Positions 32,838-41,912 of a DNA stretch of 64,000 nt are shown in pieces; the stretch's first letter is position 1; every line of letters starts with the position of its first letter. Made by a program: the position numbers and the translations under genes. The notes beneath the pieces were generated by a model. That model was not told where the DNA came from. It did no database searches and saw only the letters and a list, made by a program, of their open reading frames with translations. Where the stretch lies: NCBI RefSeq assembly GCF_040905785.1, contig NZ_JBBDQW010000006.1, forward strand, positions 124,001 through 188,000. The letters are read 5' to 3'. Source of the DNA: Tistlia sp040905785 (GTDB lineage Bacteria; Pseudomonadota; Alphaproteobacteria; Kiloniellales; DSM-21159).

Positions 32838-35252
32838 TCAGGCGCGCGCCGCGACCTTCCCCGGTTCCGCGCCGGTCGGCTCCAGGGCGGCCTCGACCGC
32901 CTCGTCGATGCGTTCGAGCCAGACGAACTCCAGCCGCTCGCGCGCGTCCTTCGGAATCTCCTCGTAGTCGCGGCGGTTGCGCGCCGGCAGCAGCACGCGG
33001 GTGATCCCTGCGCGCGCCGCGGCGGTGACCTTCTCCTTGATGCCCCCGACCGGCAGCACCAGGCCGCGCAGCGAGATCTCGCCGGTCATGGCGGTGTCGC
33101 TGCGCAGGGTCCGTCCGGTCAGCACCGAGACCAGGGCGAGGGTCATGGCGACGCCGGCGCTGGGGCCGTCCTTCGGGGTCGCGCCGGCCGGCACGTGGAT
33201 GTGGATGTCCTGCTTCTCGAACAGCTCGGAGTCGATGCCGAGCGCCTCGGCGCGGCCCTTGACCAGGCTGAGGGCAGCCTGGGCGCTCTCGCGCATGACC
33301 TCGCCGAGCTGGCCGGTCAGGATCAGCTTGCCGCCGCCGGGGCTGCGCGTCGCCTCGATGAACAGGATGTCGCCGCCGACCGGCGTCCAGGCCAGGCCCG
33401 TGGCGACGCCCGGCAGGCTGACCCGCAGCGCGACCTCGTCGTCGAAGCGGCGCGGCCCGAGCAGCTCGCCCAGCTCCGCCATGCCGATGCGCGCATGGGT
33501 CTCGGTGCCCTCGGCGATGCCGACCGCGACGTGGCGCAGGACTCGGCCGATCTCGCGCTCCAGGCTGCGCACCCCGGCCTCGCGGGTGTAGCCGCGAATG
33601 ATCTCGGCCAGCGCCTCGTCGTCGATCTCGACCTGGCCCTTGCCCAGCCCGTTCGCCTCGAGCTGGCGGCCGACGAGGTAACGCTTGGCGATCTCCAGCT
33701 TCTCGCTGTCGGTGTAGCCGGACAGGCTGATCACCTCCATGCGGTCGCGCAGGGGGCCGGGGATGGTGTCGAGCAGGTTCGCGGTGGCGATGAAGACGAC
33801 CCGTGACAGGTCGAAGGGCACCCCCAGGTAGTTGTCGCGGAAGGAGTTGTTCTGCTCGGGATCCAGGACCTCCAGCATCGCCGAGGAGGGGTCGCCGTGG
33901 ATGCCGGCGCCCATCTTGTCGATCTCGTCGAGCATCATCACGCAGTCGCGCGCGCCGCACTTGCGGATCGCCTGCACGATGTTGCCGGGCAGCGCGCCGA
34001 TGTAGGTCCGGCGATGGCCGCGGATCTCGGCCTCGTCGTGGAGGCCGCCCAGGCTGACCCGGACGAACTTGCGATTCATGGCGCGGGCGATCGACTGGCC
34101 GAGCGAGGTCTTGCCGACGCCGGGCGGACCGACGAAGCAGAGGATCGGCGCCTTGCCCTGCGGCGCCAGCTTGCGCACCGCCAGGTACTCGACGATGCGG
34201 CGCTTGATCTTGTCGAGGCCGAAGTGATCCTCGTCGAGGATGCGCCGGGCCTCGGCGATCTCGATCGGCGGCGGCTCGGGCAGCGCCCAGGGCAGCTCGA
34301 TCAGCCAGTCCAGGTAGGTCCGGATCATGCCGTACTCGGCCGCGGCATCGGGCATCCGCGCGAGCCGGCGCAGCTCCTTGCGGGCCGCCTGCTCGACCTC
34401 CTCGGGCATGCCGGCCTCGTCGATCGCCTTGGTCAGCTCGGCGACCTCCTCCGCCTTGCCGTCGTCCTCGCCGAGCTGGCGCTGGATCGCCGCCATCTGC
34501 TCGCGCAGCAGCACCTCGCGCTGGCGCTCGTCGAGGGAGGCCCGGGTCTGCTGGCCGATCTCGTGGGACAGGCGCAGCACCTCGATGCGCTCGGCCAGCA
34601 GGCGGGCGACCCGGTCCATGCGGGTCGTGAGGTCGAGCGTCTCGAGGATCTCCTGCTTCTCCTCGGCGCTGGCGTCCATGTAGGCGGCGACCAGGTCGGT
34701 CAGCGCGCTCGGCGAGCTGGTGCCGGAGATCGCCGCCGCCAGGTCGGGCGGCGTCTGCGGCAGCAGCTGCAGGGCCTCGCCGGCGCGGGCCTTCAGGTTG
34801 AGGAAGCGTGCCTCGATCTCCGGCGAGTCCTCCGCCGGCTCTTCCAGGCGCTTCACGCGGGCGGCGAGGAAGGGCTGCTCCTGGACGAAGGCTTCGACCT
34901 GGAAGCGCTGCTCGCCCTGGCAGATCAGGTGGTGGGAGCCGTCCTGCCCGGTGACGTAGCGCAGGATGTTGGCGATCGTGCCGGTGCGGTGCAGGTCGAC
35001 CGTCGCCGGCTCGTCCTGTGCCGCGTCGCGCTGCATCAGCACGCCGATCGGGCGACCCTGGCGCGCCGCCTCCTGGGCGGCGGCGATCGAGGCCGGACGG
35101 CCGAGCGCGACCGGCATGACGACGCCGGGAAACAGCACGAAGTTGCGCACCGGCAGGATGATGAGCGCGTCGGAAGCCAGCTCGGGGCCCGCCTGCGGCG
35201 CCGTGCCGGTGCCGACCTCGGCGGCGAAGGCCGCCCGCGTCGAGGATGTCAT
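32838..35252 (-). CDS. lon: ATP-dependent protease La (Lon)
   Basis: This 804-residue LonA-type protease has an N-terminal substrate domain (LIILPVRNFVLFPGVVMPVA, ~28-220) and a coiled region (~230-330). The AAA+ module has Walker A GPPGVGKT (375-382), VMMLDEIDKMG and sensor residues. The proteolytic domain has the Ser-Lys dyad: Ser698 in KDGPSAGVAM and Lys741 in GGIKEK. It degrades misfolded and regulatory proteins in the cytosol. It lies 13 bases after the hsp20-like gene, forming a proteostasis pair. At 804 residues it is a usual length. Whether it is the only Lon of the genome cannot be told here. Confidence 0.96.
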   Translation of the reverse strand: MTSSTRAAFAAEVGTGTAPQAGPELASDALIILPVRNFVLFPGVVMPVALGRPASIAAAQEAARQGRPIGVLMQRDAAQDEPATVDLHRTGTIANILRYVTGQDGSHHLICQGEQRFQVEAFVQEQPFLAARVKRLEEPAEDSPEIEARFLNLKARAGEALQLLPQTPPDLAAAISGTSSPSALTDLVAAYMDASAEEKQEILETLDLTTRMDRVARLLAERIEVLRLSHEIGQQTRASLDERQREVLLREQMAAIQRQLGEDDGKAEEVAELTKAIDEAGMPEEVEQAARKELRRLARMPDAAAEYGMIRTYLDWLIELPWALPEPPPIEIAEARRILDEDHFGLDKIKRRIVEYLAVRKLAPQGKAPILCFVGPPGVGKTSLGQSIARAMNRKFVRVSLGGLHDEAEIRGHRRTYIGALPGNIVQAIRKCGARDCVMMLDEIDKMGAGIHGDPSSAMLEVLDPEQNNSFRDNYLGVPFDLSRVVFIATANLLDTIPGPLRDRMEVISLSGYTDSEKLEIAKRYLVGRQLEANGLGKGQVEIDDEALAEIIRGYTREAGVRSLEREIGRVLRHVAVGIAEGTETHARIGMAELGELLGPRRFDDEVALRVSLPGVATGLAWTPVGGDILFIEATRSPGGGKLILTGQLGEVMRESAQAALSLVKGRAEALGIDSELFEKQDIHIHVPAGATPKDGPSAGVAMTLALVSVLTGRTLRSDTAMTGEISLRGLVLPVGGIKEKVTAAARAGITRVLLPARNRRDYEEIPKDARERLEFVWLERIDEAVEAALEPTGAEPGKVAARA

Positions 35253-35265
35253 GTCCGTCCTTCCC

Positions 35266-35673
35266 TCAGGCCAGCTTGCGCAGCACGACGACGAGGCAGC
35301 CGTCGACCATCTCGGGCGGCGCCACCTCGTAGCGGCCCGGCGGCAGGGGCAGCTGGCGCTCGAAGCGCCCCTGAGGCAGCTCCAGGCGATGGATGACGGC
35401 GGTGCGCAGCTGCGGCGGCAGGCGCCGCTCGCCGGCGATCAGCAGCTGGCCGTTCTCGATGGCGACGCTGATGCCCTGCGGGTCGACGCCGGGCAGGGCC
35501 GCCAGCACCAGCAGCTCGCGCTCGGTCTCGAGCATGTCGACAGGCGGTTCCCAGCAGGGCGCGTGGGAGCGCGTCCGAACCGGGCGGAAGGCCTGGCGAT
35601 GCAGCCGCTCGGCGCGGCTCAGCATCTCGACTGCCTCCGACCACATGAGGTTCCGGGGATCCGGCTTGGCCAT
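35266..35673 (-). CDS. Small heat-shock protein (Hsp20/alpha-crystallin)
   Basis: This 135-residue protein starts MAKPDPRNLMWSEAVEMLSR at 35673 with GGAG 8 bases upstream. The alpha-crystallin domain spans ~45-135: PPVDMLETERELLVLAALPG, VAIENGQLLIAGERR, and a final LPPGRYEVAPPEMVDGCLVV strand. The usual C-terminal I-x-I tail motif is absent; the protein ends VVVLRKLA. It is an ATP-independent holdase chaperone. It is followed by lon. A CCCATTT element at the right place for a heat-shock -10 lies upstream, but without a convincing -35. Confidence 0.85.
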   Translation of the reverse strand: MAKPDPRNLMWSEAVEMLSRAERLHRQAFRPVRTRSHAPCWEPPVDMLETERELLVLAALPGVDPQGISVAIENGQLLIAGERRLPPQLRTAVIHRLELPQGRFERQLPLPPGRYEVAPPEMVDGCLVVVLRKLA

Positions 35674-35881
35674 GCCTGTTGCTCCGCTCGACGGCTTGGG
35701 ACGCTCCGCCCAACAAATGGGAAGCCCGGCGCGACCCTGCCAGAGGCGCCCGGCGACGGGCCGGCGCCAGCGTCGTGGAGCGGCCGTTCGGCCGGCCGGA
35801 CCCGGAACGCCGCCGCCTGCGCGGCGTTGCATCAAAGGGGCAGCGACGCCCTTGCCGTCCACAATCGAGGAATGAAGAACG

Positions 35882-36499
35882 ATGCGCAAAGCCTTGCCGC
35901 CAAAGCGAACGATGCTGCTCCCGGGGCTTGCCCTGGCCCTGCTCCTGGGGGCGACGCTGGGCGCAGGCGGCCGCGAGGCGGCTGCGGCGGGGCCTGCCGA
36001 GCTGGCGGTCGCGGGCGGGCCGCTGGTGCGGGCCGGCGAGGCGGTGCGCCGTCTGCTGTGGATCGATCTCTACCGGGTCGAGCTCTACCTGCCGCCGGCG
36101 CGCCGGGAGTCCCGGGAGCTGGGGCGGCCCGGACTCGCCAAGGCCTTCCGCGTCGAGATGCTGTTCGGCGGTGAGCTGCCCGAGACGATCCCCGAGGAAT
36201 GGGCCGAGAAGCTGCTGCCGCCCCTGGCCCCGGCCGATCAGGAAACCCTGAAGGTCACGTACGCCGGGCTGGAGTCGGGCGACGAGTTGCTGTTCAGCTT
36301 CGCGCCCGGGCGCGGCACGCTGATGGAGGTCAACGGCCGTCCGAGGATCACGACCGGCGACCACCGCTTCATGGCGGGGATACTGGCGCTCTTCGTCGGG
36401 CCCGACGCGGCGTCGCCCTCGATGCGCCGCGATCTGCTGGCCGAGGTCGCACCCCGGGCCGTTCCACCGGCGACCGCGCGCCCCGCACCCGCTCGGTGA
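35882..36499 (+). CDS. Chalcone isomerase-like secreted protein
   Basis: This 205-residue protein has a signal peptide (MLLPGLALALLLGATLGAGG region, cleavage ~residue 36). The central part has the chalcone-isomerase-like fold found in bacteria: VRRLLWIDLYRVELYLPPAR, a helix KAFRVEMLFGGELPE, and GDELLFSFAPGRGTLMEVNG. Bacterial members are periplasmic and lack proven isomerase activity; no flavonoid pathway is nearby. The Pro/Ala-rich C-terminus is low complexity. It is divergent from hsp20-lon, sharing a 208-base upstream region. Confidence 0.75.
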   Translation: MRKALPPKRTMLLPGLALALLLGATLGAGGREAAAAGPAELAVAGGPLVRAGEAVRRLLWIDLYRVELYLPPARRESRELGRPGLAKAFRVEMLFGGELPETIPEEWAEKLLPPLAPADQETLKVTYAGLESGDELLFSFAPGRGTLMEVNGRPRITTGDHRFMAGILALFVGPDAASPSMRRDLLAEVAPRAVPPATARPAPAR

Positions 36500-36604
36500 G
36501 CCCCCGGGCGCGGCGCCGCGGAGGCTGTCCCGGCGAAGGAGGTCGCGTCGGCGTTCCTGGCAGCCTAGATTAGTGTAGCCAATCCAGTTCCCTGCCGGGG
36601 TCCC

Positions 36605-37219
36605 ATGCGCTTCGTAAAGCCCGTCCTGATCGTCCTGCTGCTGCTCGTCGTCGGCGGCTTCCTGCATTTCTATCTGCCGTCCAAAGACGTCGTGCGGATC
36701 GTCGGCACCGACGTGAAGCGGGTCGACATCGCCGGCAGCGGCCGCCAGCCCGAGAGCGCCGCCGGCACGCGCGACGTCCGCTTCATCAACGCCGTCTGGG
36801 AGGACGGCCGACCCCGCGTCTATCGCAACGAGGAGACCGGCTGGGGCTTTCCCTGGTACTTCAAGTTCGACAGCGGCAACCTGCAGGCCGAGGCGCAGAA
36901 CCTCGTGTCCAGCGCGGAGACGCCGAAGTGGGTGCAGGCGACCCACTACGGCTGGCGCATCCCGATGTTCTCGATGTTCCCGAACGTGGTCGACCTGGAG
37001 CGGGTCGAGAGCGCCGACCACACGCCGATCCCCTGGTTCAACATCGCCCTGCTGCTGCTGCTGCTGTTCGTCGCCTGGCAGATCTGGCGCTTCATTGCGC
37101 GCTTCCGCGCCGAGCGCATCGAGCCCTTCATCGACCGGGTCGACGAGGAGGCCGACGAGATGCGCGACGAGGCCGGCGGCTTCATCCGGCGCCTGCGCGA
37201 CCGTGTCGACCGGTCATGA
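36605..37219 (+). CDS. DUF1523 family membrane protein
   Basis: This 204-residue protein opens MRFVKPVLIVLLLLVVGGFL, an N-terminal helix, followed by HFYLPSKDVVRIVGTDVKRV. TRDVRFINAVWEDGRPRVYR, GWGFPWYFKFDSGNLQAEAQ and HYGWRIPMFSMFPN are the DUF1523 hallmarks. A second helix lies at ~144-160 (FNIALLLLLLFVAWQIW), and the C-terminus is charged. The middle domain should be periplasmic. The function is unknown; the family is mostly alphaproteobacterial. Confidence 0.88.
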   Translation: MRFVKPVLIVLLLLVVGGFLHFYLPSKDVVRIVGTDVKRVDIAGSGRQPESAAGTRDVRFINAVWEDGRPRVYRNEETGWGFPWYFKFDSGNLQAEAQNLVSSAETPKWVQATHYGWRIPMFSMFPNVVDLERVESADHTPIPWFNIALLLLLLFVAWQIWRFIARFRAERIEPFIDRVDEEADEMRDEAGGFIRRLRDRVDRS

Positions 37220-37225
37220 TTTGGT

Positions 37226-38272
37226 CTAGGCGTCGATCTCGAGTTTGAAGTTCAGCCGGGCACGGGTGCCGACCGCGCAGCGGTCGTAGACCACCGAGCC
37301 GCCGAGATTGCTGGCCATCGCCTTGACGATGCGGCTGCCCAGGCCGGTGCCCTTGGCCTCGCCCTCGCCGCTCCAGCCGACGCCGTCGTCCTCGACGCAG
37401 AGCTCCGCGCCGCCCTCGATCGGCGTGAAGCGAACCCTGACCTCGCCGTCGATGCGTCCCGGGTAGGCGTACTTGAAGGCGTTGGTGACGAGCTCGGTGA
37501 GCAGCACCCCGATCGAGACCGCCTTGTCGGTCGGCACCGCGAGCTGGCCGACCTCCAGGCGCACCTGGGCGCCGTGGCCGACGGTCTTCATCGAGGCCTC
37601 GAGGTCGTCGATCAGGCTGCGCAGGTAGTCCGCGAGCTCGACGACCCGCACGTCGTGGGAGGTGTAGAGGCGGCGGTGGATGCCGGCGATCGCGAGGATC
37701 CTCGCCTGGGTCTCACTCAAGGCCTCGCGCGCGGCCGGCTGGGCGGCCGCCTTGGCCTGCATCGAGACCAGCGCCGCGACCAGGGCCAGGCTGTTCGAGA
37801 CCCGGTGGTTGACCTCGCCGAGCAGCAGCTCGGCGCGTTCCTTGGCCTCGCGCATCTCGCGCTCGGCGCGCTCCTTCTCGCGGCCCAGGCGCGCCTTGTC
37901 GATGGCCTGGTCGACGGCGCTGCCGAGCAGCGCCAGGAACTCCTCGGCGGTCGCCTTGGGGACGTAGTCGCAGGCCCCGGCCTTGAGCGCGTCGACGGCG
38001 ATCGCGGTCTCGGCCGAGCCGGTGACGTAGACCACCGGCGGCGCGCCGGGCAGGTCGCTCAGGGTCGTCAGCACCTCGAGCCCGGTGCCGCCGGGCAGGT
38101 AGTGGTCGAGGGCGATCACGTCGATGTCGCCCTGGGCGAGCCGGTCCAGGCCGGCGTCGGCGGTCTCCGCGGTCTCGACCCGGTAGCCGCGCCGGCCGAG
38201 CGCCTTCTGCACGAGCCGGCCGAGCCCCGGATCGTCGTCGATGTAGAGAATGGTGACGTCGCGGTTCGGCAT
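37226..38272 (-). CDS. Hybrid receiver-histidine kinase (HisKA_2/HWE type)
   Basis: About 348 residues. An N-terminal receiver domain has the acidic pair DDD at 12-14 and phospho-Asp56 (IALDHYLPGG). A coiled linker follows, then a HisKA_2 dimerisation box (LLLGEVNHRVSNSLALVAAL) and an ATPase domain (VLLTELVTNAFKYAYPG, EDDGVGW, GTGLGSRIV). Soluble kinases of this class often start the general stress response in alphaproteobacteria or phosphorylate a stand-alone receiver. It is the third gene of a signalling operon. ATG 38272 is used; a GTG at 38278 overlaps the upstream stop. Confidence 0.9.
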   Translation of the reverse strand: MPNRDVTILYIDDDPGLGRLVQKALGRRGYRVETAETADAGLDRLAQGDIDVIALDHYLPGGTGLEVLTTLSDLPGAPPVVYVTGSAETAIAVDALKAGACDYVPKATAEEFLALLGSAVDQAIDKARLGREKERAEREMREAKERAELLLGEVNHRVSNSLALVAALVSMQAKAAAQPAAREALSETQARILAIAGIHRRLYTSHDVRVVELADYLRSLIDDLEASMKTVGHGAQVRLEVGQLAVPTDKAVSIGVLLTELVTNAFKYAYPGRIDGEVRVRFTPIEGGAELCVEDDGVGWSGEGEAKGTGLGSRIVKAMASNLGGSVVYDRCAVGTRARLNFKLEIDA

Positions 38273-38274
38273 GG

Positions 38275-38721
38275 TCACTCGGTTTCCGGAACCTGCATCA
38301 CGAAGAAGAACAGGCCGAGCTGGCGGATCGCATTGGCGAAGCTCTCGTAGTCGACCGGCTTGGTTATATAGACGTTGGCGCCGAGATCGTAGCAGCGCTG
38401 TATCTCGCGGGCGTCGTCGGTCGTGGTCAGGACGACGACCGGCGTGCGCCGGGTGTGGGGGTTGTTCTTGACCCGCTCCAGGATCTCGACGCCCGTCGTG
38501 TCCGGCAGGTTGAGGTCGAGCAGCACCAGCAGGTGCCGCCCCTTGCTGACCTCGCCGCTGCCGTCGGGCCCGAACAGGTAGTCCAGCGCCGAGGTGCCGT
38601 CGGCGAAGGGCAGGATCTCGTTGTTGACGCCGGCGCGGCGGATGTTCTTCTCGATCAGCCGGGCATGGCCCTCGTCGTCCTCGATCATGACGATGGTGAC
38701 CGCTCTGCCTTCTCCGCTCAT
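38275..38721 (-). CDS. Single-domain response regulator (Rcp1-like)
   Basis: This 148-residue receiver with no output domain starts MSGEGRAVTIVMIEDDEGHA. The acidic pair is Glu14-Asp15-Asp16, the phosphoacceptor Asp69 (VLLDLNLPDTTG), the switch Thr in VVVLTTTDDA, and the Lys in VYITKPVDYESF. The insert after the first helices (YLFGPDGSGEVSKGRHL) is characteristic of Rcp1-like regulators paired with sensor kinases. Its ATG overlaps the stop of the CHASE3 kinase gene (ATGA). It probably passes phosphate between the two kinases on either side. Confidence 0.92.
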   Translation of the reverse strand: MSGEGRAVTIVMIEDDEGHARLIEKNIRRAGVNNEILPFADGTSALDYLFGPDGSGEVSKGRHLLVLLDLNLPDTTGVEILERVKNNPHTRRTPVVVLTTTDDAREIQRCYDLGANVYITKPVDYESFANAIRQLGLFFFVMQVPETE

Positions 38722-40295
38722 TGGCCTCTACTCCTCAGGATTGTCTTCAGGTCGCGCGGCAGCTGGACCCGGAAGGTCGAGCCCTGGCCGGCCTCGGAGC
38801 GCAGGCCGATGTCGCCGCCGAGGGAGCGCACCAGGGTCCGCACGTGCGCCAGGCCGATGCCTTCGCCCGGCTGGTCCTGGCTGCCGGCGCGCCGGAACAG
38901 CTCGAAGACGCGCTCCTGGTCCTGGGCGGCGATGCCGCGGCCGTTGTCGCGGACCTCGGCGACCAGATAGCCCGAGCCGAGGGCGCGCACCGAGACCGAC
39001 AGCGCGGGCGGCCGCTCGGGATGGCGGTACTTCACCGCGTTGTCGATCAGGTTGCCGAAGATCTGCTCCAGCGACAGGCGGTCGCTGACCAGGCTGCCGG
39101 CCTCGACGTCGAGCTCGACCGTGCCATCGCTCTCGGCGATGCGGTGGCGGATGCCGTCGATCTGGCTCTGGAGCAGCGCCTGGAGGTCGACCGGCTCGGG
39201 CTTCAGCGGCCGTCTGCCGTCGCGCGAGATCTTCAGGATGGCGTTGATCAGGCCGTCCATCTTGCGCGTCGAGGAGCGGATGAAGCCGATCGCCTCCGGC
39301 AGGTCCTGCTCGATGGCGATGCGCGCCTCGGCGGTCGCCGGGTCCTCGACGACCTGCGCGACCTGCGCGCCCGTCGCCTCGCCCGCGCTCGCCCCCTCGC
39401 CCGCGCTCGCCCCCTCGCCATGGCCGTTCCGCTGGTCGATGACCTGCGCGACATAGGCCTGCAGGGATGCCAGGCTGGCCTCCAGCTCGGCGGTGAAGCC
39501 CATGATGTTGACGAGCGGCGCGCGCAGGTCGTGGGTCACGATATAGGCGAAGCGCTGGACCTCCTCGTTCGCGCGCAGCAGGTCGGCGGTGCGGTCGCGC
39601 ACCCGTTCCTCGAGATCGGCGTTGAGCTGCTCGACCTCGCTGCGCGCGCGCGCCAGGTCGCGGGTGTAGCCGGCGATCAGCAGGATCGCGCCGGCGACCA
39701 CCGCGATCACCACGGCGGCGCCGAGGATGGAGACCCAGCGCAGCAGCAGGGCGCTGCGCTCCTGGCTGGCGATGCTCAGCTGAAGCCGGACCTCGGCGGA
39801 CTCGCGCAGCCGCTCGAGGTCGCCGCGCAGCCGGTTCATCATCTGGTTGCCGCGGTCGGTCTCGATGATCGCGACGGCACGCGCCCGCTCGCCGTCGTCG
39901 GACAGCCGGATCGTCTCCTCGATCTCCTCGAGCTTGGCGGCCAGCGTGGCGCCCAGCTGCTCGAGCACGGGCGCCAGGTCGGGATAGCCCCTGAGCGCCT
40001 CGCGCAGGTCCTCGAAGGCCGGCACGATGCGCCGCGCCGCCAGCCGGTAGGGATCGAGGTAGGCCGCCTCGTCGGTCAGCAGGTAGCCGCGCTGGGCGGT
40101 CTCCATGTCCTGGACCATCGACAGCAGGTCGGCGGCGCCGCTGCGCACCTGGCGCGCCGCCAGGACCTCGGCGAACTGGTCCTGGGTCCGCGCCACCAGG
40201 ACCAGCGAGGCCGCGACGATGCCGCCCAGCGCGCTGAGGCCGAGCAGCAGCAGCAGCGCGGTGACGCGGATGTAGGTCTTCTTGGAGATCGGCAT
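38718..40295 (-). CDS. Membrane sensor histidine kinase with CHASE3 domain
   Basis: This 525-residue kinase starts MPISKKTYIRVTALLLLLGL. The first membrane helix lies at ~10-34, with a periplasmic CHASE3 domain (~38-185; TAQRGYLLTDEAAYLDPYR is typical). The second helix is at ~186-209, followed by a coiled coil and the H-box with His255 (IVTHDLRAPLVNIMGF). A low-complexity repeated insert (GEGASA units) separates the H-box from the rest of the dimerisation region. The ATPase domain has NLIDNAVKYRHPE, VRDNGRGI and GEGIGLAHVRTLV. The signal is unknown. It heads the three-gene phosphorelay operon. Confidence 0.92.
   Translation of the reverse strand: MPISKKTYIRVTALLLLLGLSALGGIVAASLVLVARTQDQFAEVLAARQVRSGAADLLSMVQDMETAQRGYLLTDEAAYLDPYRLAARRIVPAFEDLREALRGYPDLAPVLEQLGATLAAKLEEIEETIRLSDDGERARAVAIIETDRGNQMMNRLRGDLERLRESAEVRLQLSIASQERSALLLRWVSILGAAVVIAVVAGAILLIAGYTRDLARARSEVEQLNADLEERVRDRTADLLRANEEVQRFAYIVTHDLRAPLVNIMGFTAELEASLASLQAYVAQVIDQRNGHGEGASAGEGASAGEATGAQVAQVVEDPATAEARIAIEQDLPEAIGFIRSSTRKMDGLINAILKISRDGRRPLKPEPVDLQALLQSQIDGIRHRIAESDGTVELDVEAGSLVSDRLSLEQIFGNLIDNAVKYRHPERPPALSVSVRALGSGYLVAEVRDNGRGIAAQDQERVFELFRRAGSQDQPGEGIGLAHVRTLVRSLGGDIGLRSEAGQGSTFRVQLPRDLKTILRSRGQ
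39378..39419. repeat. Tandem repeat, 18-bp unit, inside the CHASE3 kinase gene
   Basis: The unit CTCGCCCGCGCTCGCCCC occurs at 39378 and 39396, with a further partial copy. On the minus strand it encodes Gly-Glu-Gly-Ala-Ser-Ala repeats in frame, in the linker just after the H-box region. Confidence 0.85.
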
Positions 40296-40376
40296 GGCGG
40301 CTCGAAACGGGCGGGTCGCGCCTACATGGGGCAAGTCGGTGCAAACGGCAAGCGTCGGGCTCTCCTCAGGCAGGGC

Positions 40377-41630
40377 TCACGAAAGCAGCCCGACAACGGC
40401 GCCGGTCAGGCCGGTCGAGAGGGTGCCGGAGAGGATCGACTTGCCGGCCAGGCCGACCAGCTCGCCGCGCCGCTCCGGCGCCAGCGCGACCAGGCCGCCG
40501 ATCATGATGCCGAGGCTGCCCGGGTTGGCGAAGCCGCAGAGCGCGTAGACCAGGATCAGGCGGCTGCGCTCGCCGAGCTCGGCCTCGGGCACCTGGGCGA
40601 GCTGGAGATAGGCGATGAACTCGTTGAGCACGGTCTTGACGCCGAGCAGCTCGCCGGCGACCGCGGCCTCGGCCCAGGGCACGCCGAGCAGCCAGGCGTA
40701 GGGCGCGAACAGCCAGCCGAACAGCCGCTCCAGCGACAGCGGCGCGCCGAAGGCCTCGGGCAGCAGCCCCAGCAGCGCGTTGACCAGCGCGACCAGGGCG
40801 ATCAGCACGATCAGCATGGCCGTGACGTTGATCAGCAGCTTGACGCCCTGCTCGGTGCCGCGGGTGATCGCGTCCATCGAGCTGTCGTAGGCCAGCGCCG
40901 GGATCGAGGCGTCGCTCTCGGTCCTCTCCAGGCCCGGCACCATCAGGCGCGCGACCAAGAGCGCCGCCGGCACCGAGATGATCGAGGCGGTCAGGATGTG
41001 GCCGAGCGCGCCGGGCACGCTGTCGGCGATGAAGGAGGCGTAGAGGATCATCACGGTGCCGGCGACCGTCGCCATGCCGCAGGTCATGACCATGAATATC
41101 TCGGCGCGGGTCAGGCGGGCGAAGTAGGGCCGCACCAGCAGCGGCGCCTCGACCATGCCGACGAAGATGTTGGCCGCCGCGCTGACGCCGACCGCGCCGC
41201 CGATGCCGAACAGCCGCTCCAGGACGCGCGAGACGCCCTTGATGACGACCGGCAGGATGCGCCAGTGCCAGAGCAGCGCCGCCAGCGCCGAGATCACCAG
41301 GATCAGCGGCAGGGCCTGCAGCGCCAGCACGAAGGCGTTGCCCGGCCGGCTCGCCTCGAAGGGCGCCGGGCCGCCGCCCAGGTAGCCGAACACGAAGGCG
41401 GTGCCGGCACGGGTCGCCGCCTCCAGCGCCAGCACCAGGCCGTTCAGGCCCAGGAAGGCCTCGCGCGCCGCCGGCAGGCGCAGCAGCAGCAGGGCCAGGG
41501 CGAGCTGCAACCCCAGGCCGACGGCGACGGCGCGCCAGTCGAAGCGCCGCCGGTCCTCGCTGACCGCCCAGGCCAGCAGGAGGATCGCCGCGATCCCGAG
41601 CAGCCCCTGCAGGTTCTCGATGGCCCCCAC
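40377..41630 (-). CDS. Concentrative nucleoside transporter (NupC/CNT family)
   Basis: This 417-residue inner-membrane transporter has about ten hydrophobic segments. CNT landmarks are FVFGYLGGGPAPFE with QALPLILVISALAALLWHW, GVSAAANIFVGMVEAPLLVR, FMVMTCGMATVAGTVM, and the C-terminal AVAGELLGVKTVLNEFIAYL followed by YALCGFANPGSLGIMIGGL. It imports nucleosides with a cation gradient. It stands alone in strand and spacing; an intergenic palindrome lies just upstream (41723). Substrate preference cannot be read from the sequence. Confidence 0.92.
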   Translation of the reverse strand: MGAIENLQGLLGIAAILLLAWAVSEDRRRFDWRAVAVGLGLQLALALLLLRLPAAREAFLGLNGLVLALEAATRAGTAFVFGYLGGGPAPFEASRPGNAFVLALQALPLILVISALAALLWHWRILPVVIKGVSRVLERLFGIGGAVGVSAAANIFVGMVEAPLLVRPYFARLTRAEIFMVMTCGMATVAGTVMILYASFIADSVPGALGHILTASIISVPAALLVARLMVPGLERTESDASIPALAYDSSMDAITRGTEQGVKLLINVTAMLIVLIALVALVNALLGLLPEAFGAPLSLERLFGWLFAPYAWLLGVPWAEAAVAGELLGVKTVLNEFIAYLQLAQVPEAELGERSRLILVYALCGFANPGSLGIMIGGLVALAPERRGELVGLAGKSILSGTLSTGLTGAVVGLLS

Positions 41631-41722
41631 TCCCCCATCGCTTGGCCGCTTCCCCTATGCCGCCTGCCCGCCGGGGGTGCAAGTGCCCGTGGCTTGCCGC
41701 GCCGGCCGGGCAGGATGGGCAT

Positions 41723-41828
41723 CCACGCCCTTCGACAGGCTCAGGGTGAAGCGGAGGACGGTGCGAAGGGTCGCCGGGCCGTTGCGCCCCCCGGTCGGCT
41801 TCGTCCCGAGCCTCGTCGAGGGGCGTGG
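41723..41828. repeat. Inverted pair of REP-like elements (TTCGACAGGCTC family)
   Basis: The left element 41723-41752 and the right element 41799-41828 are imperfect reverse complements. The left core is CCCTTCGACAGGCTCAGGG and the right core is GAGCCTCGTCGAGGGGCG. It lies in the gap between the divergent nucleoside transporter and flavin reductase genes. Confidence 0.85.
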
Positions 41829-41912
41829 GCGTGCTGGGCCCCGGCAAAGGCCCGCTCTTGCGCTCGCAAGGCCAGCCGCCATTATGGGCCGGCCCTTTCC
41901 GACCGGAGTCCC

